Shown here piece after piece: positions 12,001-17,402 of a stretch of 64,000 bases of DNA. The notes under the pieces are model-generated. The model did not search any database and had not been told where the DNA came from. It saw only the letters and a list, made by a program, of their open reading frames with translations. The DNA is from Pycnopodia helianthoides. Lineage: Eukaryota > Echinodermata > Asteroidea > Forcipulatida > Asteriidae. A program made the translations under genes and the position numbers. Position 1 is the first letter of the stretch; every line of letters begins with the position of its first letter. Location of the stretch: contig CM063249.1 of assembly GCA_032158295.1 (NCBI GenBank), forward strand, positions 16,475,416 through 16,539,415. The letters run 5' to 3'.

Positions 12001-14267
12001 TGTCTGTACGCATGCGTGAATGTAATTAGCATATTTCATGTAGGAAAGATCCATTTCATAAAGCTGTTCCTAAGAAGAAAAACTGCACACAACTGTGAAA
12101 GAGAAAAACTTAAATTCTACTCTTTATCCCTAATGCAACTACACCATCTTTCAAAGTGTTGTGGTACTTGCTTAATAACAGGATTCGAACCCTCGGCACT
12201 GGGCACAGGTGGTATAGTGGTTCAGACATCTGCCCAAATATAATAATACACAGTTTTTGTACGGCACTTTATCACACCCGAGGGCGTCTCAACGCTCTCA
12301 TTATTTTTTCTACAAGGATGTATGCAGCGCTATGTTCAAAATATAAAACCCATTTATTTACATAACACCATGTAATGGTTTACAAGGTGCTGTAGCGCAA
12401 TGTGCAGCCAACCATACCAGAAAACACAGTGGCAAACCCCTTCTCTTAACGATAAGTGTACTGGGTTCTTTTACAAGCATTACACAGTGCACAAGACCAC
12501 CGGCTTTACGTCCCTTACAAAGGACAAAGCAATAGTGGTTATTAAGTGCCTTGCTTAAAGGACACAAGTGTCAAGACCGGGACTCGAACCAACACTCTGC
12601 TGATCAGAAACACCGGAGCTTTCGTGCTTTTGACCACTCAGGACCAGAAACAAATGTTTCAGGACCAGAAACAAATGCTGTACTCTTGTGTTGACCACAG
12701 CAGCGCTCGTCAACCCCCACCTGACACTAAGAAGAAGAAGAAGAAATGTAAACAACATGGCCCAGAACTGAATCAAACTTATTTTGAATTTGTTTTTTCG
12801 CAGAAAACTTGGCCATCGACTCGTGCAAAACTCTCGTCGTCGCTATTTCTCAGGCGGAGCCAACAGCACAACCTGAAGTACAAGTCTTCCCAGCATGGAT
12901 TCCTTTTGTACTGGTATGCTTGGCGCTCCTGGCGTTCACCATTCTGTTTGTCGTCGCTGTTATCCGTCGAGGGCATAGGTTACCCAACAAGGCATCCACT
13001 GCATTTATTCCCCGTCGAGCAAGGTATGGTCAAGTTGTTCAATTACTAGTTATTCAATTTGTCTTTCCCCCGAAATTCCTGACGATGGAAGGATAGGCAT
13101 AGGACGACATGTAAGAAAAATGTTACCTTGAGTTTTGGTGTCATACGGCCTTATATTCAAGTAATCTAGTGTTTTTGTTAGTGTTTCAACGATGTACCTA
13201 AATTCTTTAATTCTTTAATTCACACAGTAAGTGAATGAAACAATTATTTCTACCCTCAAGACGATCAATTCTTCAGAGCAAACTGATCAAACCGATCGAC
13301 CTGAAGTGTCAAACCTCTGGTTCTTCTCAGAAAGCCACACCTCAAAGCCACCAGAGTTCATTTACATCCGCAAACCTCACGGGATGAACAAAAATGCATT
13401 AAATGAATGTAATTATTGTTGGATAATGTTTCCAGGTTCCTGAGTGACTCCGAACAAGTCATAGTGTACCCGGAGCCGGACTACCTCGATGACGAGCCGG
13501 CCGAGCAATCACTCCAGACATTCTGCCCCGAGACACAACCTAGAGAGCAGACTCGACCAGAGCCCCGTCCGACTGCTGCTCCGGCTGCCGCACCAGAAGC
13601 AGCAGCAACTGCCGAGGAGCCCAAAGACAACCCGCCTCCGTACTCCCCGCCAGATAATCTGTTCCTTGCCAGCGCGCTGGGGCTCATCCCTCCGGGTTAT
13701 GAAGCAGGCGTTGACACCCCGGAGAAGAAAGAGAAAGTGAATCTCGACGGCGACCAGGCAGTGGCGGATTTCATTGAGACTGTGGCGACGCCAATTGGTG
13801 ACAGGGGTACACTTGTGACCAAGGGAAGCAATCTGGAGGAATGGGAGAAGGACCAGCTGGGCTTAGTGGATGAGGTGACCCCGAAGGAGAAGAACAAGAG
13901 AGTACGGAAGAAGTCGGCCGGTCAGAGACCATCCGTCAGCCGGAAGCTGTCAGTCGGTGCAGTGGCCTACCAGAACCCCGTCTTCATACCCGCTAACACA
14001 ATGCCAGGCAATCGGGCTGCAGTGACCCAGGGGGGTGCCTCGGCGAATGCCCAGCACCCACCGGCCGAGGTCCCCGCCAGCAGCACCTCCGGAGGGAACG
14101 AGAAGGGGACGAGGGGCAGACGCTCTTCCTCGTCGAAGCAGACCGGTGTCCCAGAGCCGAGACGCGGCAACAGGCTATCCATCTCAAAATCGTCCTCAGA
14201 CGTTGTGAAACAGAATCCCGTGTTCCAAGATTCGGACACTGAGGGTTCTGATGATATATTTGAATAA
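2..14267 (+). CDS. Cadherin/EGF-repeat single-pass transmembrane protein, 3' part of a multi-exon gene
   Basis: Fifteen exons (2-43, 493-651, 921-1265, 1846-2044, 2270-2478, 2767-3667, 4035-4231, 6685-6796, 7369-7970, 8665-8859, 10091-10273, 10617-10802, 11654-11755, 12804-13023, 13436-14267) join in phase at GT/AG borders. The product in the window is about 1,494 residues. Residues ~1-910 are cadherin-like repeats, recognised by repeated VxDxNExPTGI-type ends, DPDG-type calcium motifs and LDYE/LDFE/LNYE cores. Residues ~910-1150 are EGF-like modules, ~1176-1198 a hydrophobic helix, and ~1199-1494 a tail. The family mediates calcium-dependent adhesion or signalling at the plasma membrane. No laminin-G domain lies between the EGFs and the membrane, unlike most Fat and Celsr proteins. 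No catenin-binding motif was recognised in the tail. The 5' end is outside the window. One base is missing in exon 9. The exact orthologue is not recognised. Confidence 0.9.
493..651 (+). CDS. Cadherin/EGF gene exon 2
   Basis: Acceptor CAACCAG ends at 492 and donor GAG|GTAAAG starts at 652, phase 0 on both sides. It encodes VRDVNEPPKDV, then the first half of the next cadherin repeat with ENQIGALVG and the calcium motif DPEGD. Intron 2 (652-920) is AT-rich with no recognisable element. Confidence 0.85.
921..1265 (+). CDS. Cadherin/EGF gene exon 3
   Basis: Acceptor TTAATCCAG ends at 920. Donor AAG|GTGACT starts at 1266, a weaker match than the others but followed in phase 0 by exon 4. It carries the second half of one cadherin repeat (ALDFETEP, YARDPNSP, LNVNEAP) and the first half of the next (AENSAVGTTVG, SDPDS). 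Intron 3 (1266-1845) holds one complete and one truncated copy of a TTAA-bounded miniature element. Confidence 0.87.
1389..1661. mobile_element. TTAA-bounded miniature element, family X, complete copy
   Basis: Starts TTAACCCTTTTGGGAC and ends GGTCTCTAAAGGGTTAA, an inverted pair with terminal TTAA. The interior includes AATAGCGGCCACAAGTGGC, GGTCATAAGTG and CCAGAATTGACATTTTC. About 273 bp, no coding capacity. The same interior occurs at 1679-1800 and 14477-14864. TTAA ends are typical of piggyBac-type targets, but the family is not proven. Confidence 0.75.
1679..1800. mobile_element. Family X miniature element, truncated copy
   Basis: Begins TTAACCCCTGTAGAAACAGG and matches family X through GCGGCTTGCACCAAGATGG, CCTGAATTGACGTTTTCCC and CAACATGAATATGAG, then stops. 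It lies 17 bp after the complete copy in the same orientation. Confidence 0.65.
1846..2044 (+). CDS. Cadherin/EGF gene exon 4
   Basis: Acceptor CCCGCAG ends at 1845 and donor GGAG|GTATTC starts at 2045; phase 0 in, phase 1 out. It contains the SRLDYESF core and VTNVAERPTNI repeat end, then the start of the following repeat (FEIAENNEG). Intron 4 (2045-2269) is unremarkable. Confidence 0.87.
2270..2478 (+). CDS. Cadherin/EGF gene exon 5
   Basis: Acceptor TACCCAG ends at 2269 and donor AAG|GTACAA starts at 2479; phase 1 in, phase 0 out. It encodes a cadherin repeat middle with DPDTDGADD and VQLNYERRNRYDIEI, a variant LNYE core. Intron 5 (2479-2766) shows nothing notable. Confidence 0.87.
2767..3667 (+). 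CDS. Cadherin/EGF gene exon 6 (large, about three repeats)
   Basis: Acceptor TTTTCCAG ends at 2766 and donor GTCG|GTAAGC starts at 3668; phase 0 in, phase 1 out. This 901-nt exon holds three successive repeat ends: VLDRNDPPTGI, VDDVNLPPTGI and VLDGPERPTGI. Calcium-type motifs include DEDTS and DADGRP. It is by far the longest cadherin exon here, so several repeats share one uninterrupted exon. Intron 6 (3668-4034) shows no clear element. Confidence 0.9.
4035..4231 (+). CDS. Cadherin/EGF gene exon 7
   Basis: Acceptor CTTTCAG ends at 4034 and donor CTG|GTGAGT starts at 4232; phase 1 in, phase 0 out. The frame fixed by the strong exon 6 donor starts with an arginine-rich stretch (RRRRGATRIHARSRRF) and then clear cadherin sequence (SQFVVSSNG, LDYETQGEYML, ASDKNNPNL). 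Another frame at the exon start reads GVDVEGQPEFMPG, which looks more like ordinary protein, so an indel or a different splice in this part is possible. Confidence 0.82.
4232..6684 (+). other. Intron 7
   Basis: The longest intron of the gene in this window, bounded by GTGAGT and TTGCAG. Most of it is a minisatellite, listed separately. The remaining ends are AT-rich and unremarkable. Confidence 0.8.
4450..6512. repeat. Intronic minisatellite, ~34-bp hairpin-forming unit, about 60 copies
   Basis: Tandem units of about 32-35 bp, read as GACTAGCCCACTGGGCTACC followed by TAAGAGCCAAGTTT. Each unit contains AGCCCACTGGGCT, a small dyad with 5-bp arms and a 3-base loop. Variants differ by GACTACCC versus GACTAGCCC, AGAGC versus AAAGCC, and CACTGG, CGCCGG or CGCTGG. 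Rare variants recur at long spacing: the AAGCTTG variant near 5304 and 6109, and CAGATTTA near 5873 and 6473. This suggests higher-order duplication. Short open frames through it are periodic and are not treated as coding. Confidence 0.95.
6685..6796 (+). CDS. Cadherin/EGF gene exon 8
   Basis: Acceptor TTCTTGCAG ends at 6684 and donor TTG|GTAAGA starts at 6797; phase 0 in, phase 1 out. It encodes the repeat end VVLDIDEAP and the next repeat start LSVPESAAVDTVVG. Confidence 0.87.
6895..7035. repeat. Dispersed TATAGTGC/GCGCTTTACA-type repeat fragment
   Basis: Contains GTGTATAGTGCACGTATCGT, then AAGGCGCTTTACAA, then a CTCCCTGTGGGG...GAGCTC stretch. The same order of blocks (TATATAGYG, GCGCTTTACA, CTCCCTGGGGAG) is found at 10865-10985. 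I cannot name the family. Confidence 0.5.
7140..7255 (+). repeat. SINE body fragments, partly inverted
   Basis: GAAATTTACCAGTCAGTTTC and the following CCCTTGTGG (about 7199-7228) are the reverse complement of the body of the SINE at 8059-8383. GGGGTTGAACAAAGAAAA just upstream matches that copy in the same orientation, so the segment is rearranged or an inverted pair. Confidence 0.6.
7369..7970 (+). CDS. Cadherin/EGF gene exon 9 (frame broken by one base)
   Basis: Acceptor CTCCTCAG ends at 7368 and donor ACAG|GTAACA starts at 7971; phase 1 in, phase 1 out only if one base is restored. Up to about 7637 the frame gives a clear cadherin repeat (ELLLDDPDGT, VTNVPEPPTGLTVEG). From about 7640 the homologous reading moves to another frame (ETLEVGHYIGAL, VEDPDSSAG, FIRVTDPTG). 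It then enters an EGF module (CKKEGYCSPYATC, CTCQPGFTG). Staying in the first frame reaches a stop near 7788. Sequencing or assembly error, or a damaged allele, fits; no GT/AG mini-intron is apparent. Confidence 0.88.
7632..7646 (+). other. Apparent one-base deletion (frameshift) in exon 9
   Basis: In-frame codons run ACC ATC GTC ATC CGG, while the next homologous codons are GAG ACC CTG GAG starting at 7640. One missing base, for example an extra C giving a Pro before Glu, restores IVIPETLEVG, a normal cadherin repeat start. There is no long homopolymer at the spot. Confidence 0.8.
8059..8383 (-). mobile_element. tRNA-related SINE with 15-bp target-site duplication
   Basis: The 15-mer ATGAAATTCTAGACA occurs at 8044-8058 and again at 8384-8398, bounding about 325 bp. 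Inside, on the minus strand, lies a near-complete tRNA-like cloverleaf (8199 to 8127). A body follows with AGTCAGTTTCCCTTGTGG (antisense about 8070-8087). Partial copies occur at about 7140-7255, 14676-14787 and 21605-21750. The tRNA-like part is not at the very 5' end: about 184 bp precede it within the duplicated boundaries, unusual for a simple tRNA-headed SINE. Confidence 0.8.
8127..8198 (-). tRNA. tRNA-like head of a SINE (pseudo-tRNA, not a functional gene)
   Basis: Minus strand GGCTAGATAGCTCAGTTGG starts a cloverleaf. The acceptor GGCTAGA pairs with TCTAGTC over 7 positions (one G-U). The D arm is GCTC/GAGC. The anticodon stem CCGG/CCGG closes on a loop ACGTTAA with GTT at the anticodon place but C where U33 belongs. 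The T arm TTGG-TTCAAAT-CCCG has a mismatch, and GGTTCAAATCC matches the pol III B box. The SINE context and the altered U33 argue against a working tRNA. Confidence 0.6.
8464..8595. repeat. Dispersed repeat fragment (related to 55600-55757)
   Basis: GTGTGCATCAATCTTAATTG, then CACAATGTGATTTCACAATA, then ACAACTCATCTTAAA parallel the blocks near 55640-55725. The two copies are clearly related but diverged. No ends are defined. Confidence 0.45.
8665..8859 (+). CDS. Cadherin/EGF gene exon 10 (EGF modules)
   Basis: Acceptor AATGTAG ends at 8664 and donor ATTG|GTGAGA starts at 8860, phase 1 both sides. It completes the first EGF (GDGFTC) and encodes a calcium-binding type EGF beginning DINECSQYPC and ending CKEGWTGQDC. 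The next EGF begins at VNSCEFHRCNPIG. Confidence 0.9.
8860..10090 (+). other. Intron 10 with LINE remnant
   Basis: It contains AAT-type microsatellites (8884-8911 and 9233-9252) bracketing a LINE 3' coding fragment, then a TATATAGTGC-type repeat start (about 9255-9300). From about 9310 to 10080 no element is recognised. Confidence 0.6.
8914..9165 (+). mobile_element. Non-LTR retrotransposon (LINE) 3'-terminal ORF fragment
   Basis: An open frame encodes KETEKTQKYQDLARELCKIW, then VVPVVVGALGTIPKALGKHL, then LLQKAALFGTARILKKTLEI, ending at a stop near 9163. This VPVVxGALGT...LLQKxALLGTARILRK pattern is familiar from the C-terminus of LINE reverse-transcriptase ORFs in many invertebrates, from memory and without a search. 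About 80 residues remain, so it is heavily 5'-truncated. An AATAAAA/TAATAAT-rich tail follows at 9220-9252. Confidence 0.7.
10091..10273 (+). CDS. Cadherin/EGF gene exon 11 (EGF modules)
   Basis: Acceptor CGTAAAG ends at 10090 and donor GAAG|GTGAGT starts at 10274, phase 1 both sides. It finishes one EGF (GFERCVNVRNSDSYTCQC, GFQGVTC) and encodes a calcium-binding EGF (NVDECVDHQCQNGGQCVDG, FTCSCPSPYEG). The acceptor lacks a strong pyrimidine tract, but phase and homology support it. Intron 11 (10274-10616) shows no element. Confidence 0.87.
10617..10802 (+). CDS. Cadherin/EGF gene exon 12 (EGF module)
   Basis: Acceptor TTTGTAG ends at 10616 and donor ACAG|GTAAGT starts at 10803, phase 1 both sides. 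It encodes YFCELDTSVCDNVKCPYNGTC and then a cysteine-rich stretch CRCLDG, CSACDFGYGGDNC, CDPCKSPFTG. The CSAC...CDPC spacing departs from a canonical six-cysteine EGF, so one module is degenerate or of a different type. Confidence 0.88.
10803..11653 (+). other. Intron 12 with dispersed repeat
   Basis: About 10850-11160 is a dispersed repeat; the rest includes a G run (11198-11206) and unassigned AT-rich sequence. Confidence 0.6.
10855..11160 (-). repeat. Dispersed TATATAGCG...GCGCTTTACA repeat with tRNA-like end
   Basis: Begins ATTATATAGCGTATCTCAC and AATGCGCTTTACATTAG. It runs through CAGCTCCCTGGGGAG and a GAGAAGCAATAGTAAAGCAT / CTTGCTCAAGGACAC block and ends GAACTTGAATCCGATGCTC. The order resembles a widespread invertebrate repeat whose end is tRNA-like. 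Related blocks appear at 6895-7035 and 12240-12640. Orientation is inferred from the tRNA-like end and is uncertain. Confidence 0.6.
11654..11755 (+). CDS. Cadherin/EGF gene exon 13 (EGF module)
   Basis: Acceptor TTCTCCCAG ends at 11653 and donor CCAG|GTAAGC starts at 11756, phase 1 both sides. This short exon encodes GPNCDIDTSVCDPNPCPTEG and VCKPDVDKYFCLCPE, the last EGF-like module before the membrane region. Confidence 0.9.
11756..12803 (+). other. Intron 13 with dispersed repeats
   Basis: Contains a B-box-like tRNA remnant (about 12180-12236) and a dispersed repeat with tRNA-like end (12240-12640). A 20-bp direct repeat, AGGACCAGAAACAAATG-like, lies at about 12641-12678. About 11760-12170 has no recognised element. 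Confidence 0.55.
12180..12640 (-). repeat. Dispersed repeat(s) with pol III B-box-like ends
   Basis: GGATTCGAACCCTC (12181-12194) and GGGACTCGAACCAACAC (about 12578-12594) are antisense B-box sequences. GTACGGCACTTTATCACACC, AACGCTCTCATTATT and GTGCCTTGCTTAAAGGACAC match the order of the repeat at 10855-11160. Two partly overlapping copies are likely. Confidence 0.5.
12804..13023 (+). CDS. Cadherin/EGF gene exon 14 (stalk and transmembrane helix)
   Basis: Acceptor TTTTCGCAG ends at 12803 and donor CAAG|GTATGG starts at 13024; phase 1 in, phase 2 out. It encodes a short stalk (ENLAIDSCKTLVVAISQAEP), the helix and a basic stop-transfer run (RRGHRLPNK, FIPRRAR). Intron 14 (13024-13435) has no recognised element. 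Confidence 0.9.
12896..12964 (+). other. Transmembrane segment coding region
   Basis: WIPFVLVCLALLAFTILFVV followed by AVI forms about 23 hydrophobic residues. It is directly followed by RRGHR, giving the EGF side outside and the C-terminal tail inside the cell. Confidence 0.9.
13436..14267 (+). CDS. Cadherin/EGF gene exon 15 (cytoplasmic tail, stop codon)
   Basis: Acceptor TTTCCAG ends at 13435; phase 2 joins AG|G to give RFLSDSEQ. The exon encodes about 277 residues and ends SDTEGSDDIFE then TAA. It is Pro/Ala/Ser/Lys-rich and probably disordered. Visible motifs: acidic YPEPDYLDDEP, NPPPYSPP (PPxY, a WW-domain ligand type), basic NKRVRKKSAGQRPS, and two copies of a QNPVF peptide (AYQNPVFIP and KQNPVFQDSD). 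No classical beta-catenin-binding sequence is seen. The gene's last exon carries most of the tail and the start of the 3' UTR. Confidence 0.92.
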
Positions 14268-14359
14268 TGAGGGTTGATCTTGATAACAATCACATTCAAG
14301 AACTACACTAACTGATATGGAAACGAAACAACCTGGTATTGAATCAGGTGACCTTAATA

Positions 14360-14452
14360 CCATGTTCTGGTAAACTAGCTTACTAAATATTTAACCAGAT
14401 GAACCTGAATACCATGTTCTGGTAAACTAGCTTAACAAATATTTAACCAGAT
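14360..14452. repeat. Tandem ~51-bp duplication in the 3' UTR
   Basis: ACCATGTTCTGGTAAACTAG, then CTTA and AAATATTTAACCAGATGA, appears twice in succession with near identity. It is simple local duplication. Confidence 0.7.
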
Positions 14453-14476
14453 GATAGTAATATCTTTTTAACTCAT

Positions 14477-14864
14477 TTAATCCTTATTAAGGCCATATTG
14501 GTCGAGAGGCAGCTTGTACCAAAAGGCCCGTGGCAGCGGCAAGATTTGACCTACTCAACCAAAAAGGTCAAGGTGTTAAAGGTCGTGTCCTGAATTGACA
14601 TTGTCCAATGTTCCCCACTTGACATATTATCTAAATTTCTAAAAACAAAGTAAAGTTCTGTTTTGTATTATTTTTAGGCAATAAACCCACAAGGGAAACT
14701 GACTGGGTAGATTTTGAATAACTTTGGCTTGAACGGGATTTGAACCAACGACCTCCGGATTAACGTGACGGCGCTATAATTATATTATTGTATTATTTTT
14801 CTGGACATTTTTACTGGGCGTACCGTGATGATCGTACAGAAGTTAGTGATCTTTTCAGGGTTAG
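14477..14864. mobile_element. Family X miniature element in 3' UTR, interrupted by a SINE
   Basis: TTAATCCTTATTAAGGCC at the left and CTTTTCAGGGTTAG at the right are degraded ends. The interior AGGCAGCTTGTACC, GGCAGCGGCAAGATTTGACC and TCCTGAATTGACATTGTCC matches the copies in intron 3. A SINE fragment at 14676-14787 splits it. Confidence 0.7.
14676..14787 (-). mobile_element. 5'-truncated SINE with 13-bp target-site duplication
   Basis: The 13-mer TTGTATTATTTTT occurs at 14663-14675 and again at 14788-14800. Between them lie the SINE body (ACCCACAAGGGAAACTGACT) and the 3' half of the tRNA-like part (ATTTGAACCAACGACCTCCG and ATTAACGTGACGGCGCT). Truncation falls inside the tRNA-like region on the minus-strand 5' side, as expected from LINE-driven reverse transcription. 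Confidence 0.85.
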
Positions 14865-15787
14865 TATCACAGAAGTTAATCCTACCAAGATACTGTTATA
14901 TTACAAACAATCACCCACAAGGAAGTCTTCATTTAAATAATAATTCCAAGTGAACTCCAAGTTTTTTTTTGTACAAGATCCAGTCTTTGAAAAAGGTAGA
15001 AAGTTCCTTTATCCTTTGTGATGGGTTTGTAGCCCCCCTTCTTTGTGCAGTGACAAGATGTTAATAATAATATGTGGGATTTGATTTGGTGGAAGCAGGC
15101 ATCACTTTCACTTTCTTTTAATCATTTCAAAATCAATGATTTTTTGAAATGTCATTATTATTTAATGACAACTTATACTTGTAAATTCCTTACTCAGTCT
15201 GTCCTTATCTCATTTGTATAAATATTTGGGGGGGGGGGGTCTCCACCCAACAGGCTTGCAGTTAGGAGGCTCCCACCACTTAATCATGGAGATTTATTTA
15301 AAATAATGCATACCCGCGTGTATTATTTTCTCAGCAAACTGATTGACTGGAATTAAACCAAATCGAGCTTTGCGATAATTTTAATCAATTTTTAAATGAG
15401 ACATCTCTATTACTTGAACTGTTATCAATATCTAAAGAGAAGCCAATTTGAATGAAACATCTTATTTGTTTTTTTTATATTTATACATTTTCTCCCTTAA
15501 AGGGCAGAACTGCTATATTTTAAGGGAATAATTTATGTGAAATGTTTAATATAAGTTATTTTCATCTCGTTAAAGTAAAATGTATTAATATAAAGGTGAC
15601 TGTAAGGGCAACTGTCATTTTTTTAAAACCTCGGCTAAGATTTAAGGAATTTTTTCAATATTTTGTTAATCTGTGAGTTATGTAAATATGCTTCATTTGT
15701 AATCATCGGTATACTATATTATATGGTTCTAATTTGTATTTAAAAAAAGCAATACTCAGAAATTTTTGAAATTGATTTTGTAAGACA

Positions 15788-15793
15788 AATAAA
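15788..15793 (+). promoter_or_regulatory. Candidate polyadenylation signal AATAAA
   Basis: AATAAA in the context AGACAAATAAACTTCAGAC, about 1.5 kb after the stop codon. It is followed within 30 bases by a T/C-rich stretch. It is the most plausible 3' end signal, but others are possible. Confidence 0.45.
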
Positions 15794-16149
15794 CTTCAGA
15801 CTGACTTCTGACTCTCCTGTTCTTAGAATATACAAGTTGATAAAAACCAACATTTTATATTATTTAGTTTTGCCCTTTCACCGATATGTGTAAAGCACTT
15901 TACACTCGGTACTTCCCCGAATTTCTGTGAGAAAGCAATCCACAGGCATTTTACCCAAATTTTAGTGAAACAAGGGAAGATTGCAAAACATGCAAGACAT
16001 ACCCCTTGTAAAGTTTGTGAATTTGTTGAAACGTTCTGTTCACATAAAAAAAAAGAGTAGAGTGAAAATAATACTTTTACAATTGTAAAATTAAGGTTTA
16101 CCTCTTGTGTATTTCATTTTTTTTTTTAAGTATCAAGGGGCAAACCTGG

Positions 16150-16230
16150 AAATAACAAACCTAACCCTAACCATAACCAGGGGCGGATCCAGGTTTTTCA
16201 GATTGGGGGAGGGGGGGGGGCGACTTGGAG
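16150..16230. repeat. Telomere-like tract plus G-run repeat
   Basis: AACCTAACCCTAACCATAACC (within 16157-16180) is a degenerate CCCTAA array. GGGGCGGATCCAGG and a G-rich run follow it, which looks like a dispersed-repeat end. Confidence 0.55.
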
Positions 16231-17092
16231 GGCTAATTTTCAAGTTGAACATTTTCAGTAATCCCAAAATATATAATTATGCAGATGACCTAATCTATTT
16301 TGAGTGATAATCTATGGATGAGGTTTTTGTACCGAGAGGCAATGAAAACAAGCCCGTATTGAGCTAAAAAAAACAATTGGTTTTAGTCCCATCTCAGAGT
16401 GGGATGGAGGGAGGGGGGGAGGGAAGGGGAGGGGAGGAAGGGGAGGGGAGGGGTGCGGTGGGGGTACAGGGATTGCCACAAAATTCCTCCCACGGTAAAT
16501 ACGAAGCGCGAAGCCTCCCCGGCGTGGGGTCCGGGCCTCCTTATTGAGGGCCCTCGAAAAGGTTTGATTCTAGATGCTTTGTGGTGCAGTCTGAGGCGAT
16601 TCCTGACGACCCTCCCTCGATTTTAAGCAACCTTTTTAAAGAGTATAAAATATTGGTTTACTCTTGCGGTCTTTATGAAGTTTCTTATGCACTCATCTTT
16701 CCATTTCAAAACTACTGGCGCTGTCTGGACATTTACTGCAGGACATGATTGGTTGCTTGGGGGGTCATTATTTCACATCTTCTATAATTAAGGCCACTTC
16801 ATTCACTCTTAACTCCAGGGAATTTGTGGGCCCAAGCACAAGCAACGTTTGGGCATTTGTACGAAACGAACCAGCGAGCGCGAGGTGCACAGCATTTTAA
16901 AACGGCGTCGGCTCCGGGCCCGCTTTAGGGCACAGTAAATTTTGTTTTTAAACATTAATGCTCTCTGGTGCATTTCAGAAGAATTTTACACATTATTCTT
17001 ACCCATTTTCTATAGGAATGTGCTTCATTTGCCTTTCCAGATCATTGTTTTTCAGTCAGCGAAAGTAAGAGTGCGCCCACCCCTAAATCCCG

Positions 17093-17135
17093 GCGCCTTC
17101 CTCACCCTAACCCTTACCCTAACCACACCCCTTTC
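17093..17135. repeat. Telomere-like CCCTAA tract
   Basis: CTCACCCTAACCCTTACCCT and AACCACACCCC form a short degenerate run of the CCCTAA type. Confidence 0.5.
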
Positions 17136-17339
17136 CCAAACTCTAAAACATGGGACAATTGCTAAATGGCTTACTTTGTGTTTCATTTTTCAAAGTTGAT
17201 AGGTATTTCAATTTTTTAAAACGATTGAAAATTTTAATTTTAGGTATAGAAATGTAAAAACAAAAAAAATGATAATAAAATAATTTATTTAAAAATATTA
17301 TAATGCAATAATTTATAAAAAGAAAGAAAAAAGGGTAAG

Positions 17340-17402
17340 CCTTAAAATAAACCTGAACCTTAACCTCACCCCTAAGAAATTCTAACGCTAATTCTAATCT
17401 CG
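17340..17402. repeat. Degenerate telomere-like tract
   Basis: AACCTGAACCTTAACCTCAC and CCCTAAGAAATTCTAACGCT keep a six-base AACCY rhythm. This is weaker than the two tracts upstream. Confidence 0.35.

Larger units (their letters stand above)
14268..15815 (+). other. Likely 3' UTR of the cadherin/EGF gene
   Basis: AT-rich sequence following the stop, ending a little past an AATAAA signal. It includes a miniature element with an inserted SINE (14477-14864), a near-duplicate pair ACCATGTTCTGGTAAACTAG (about 14361 and 14412), and a T/G-run at 15227-15239. The true 3' end cannot be fixed without transcript data. Confidence 0.5.
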
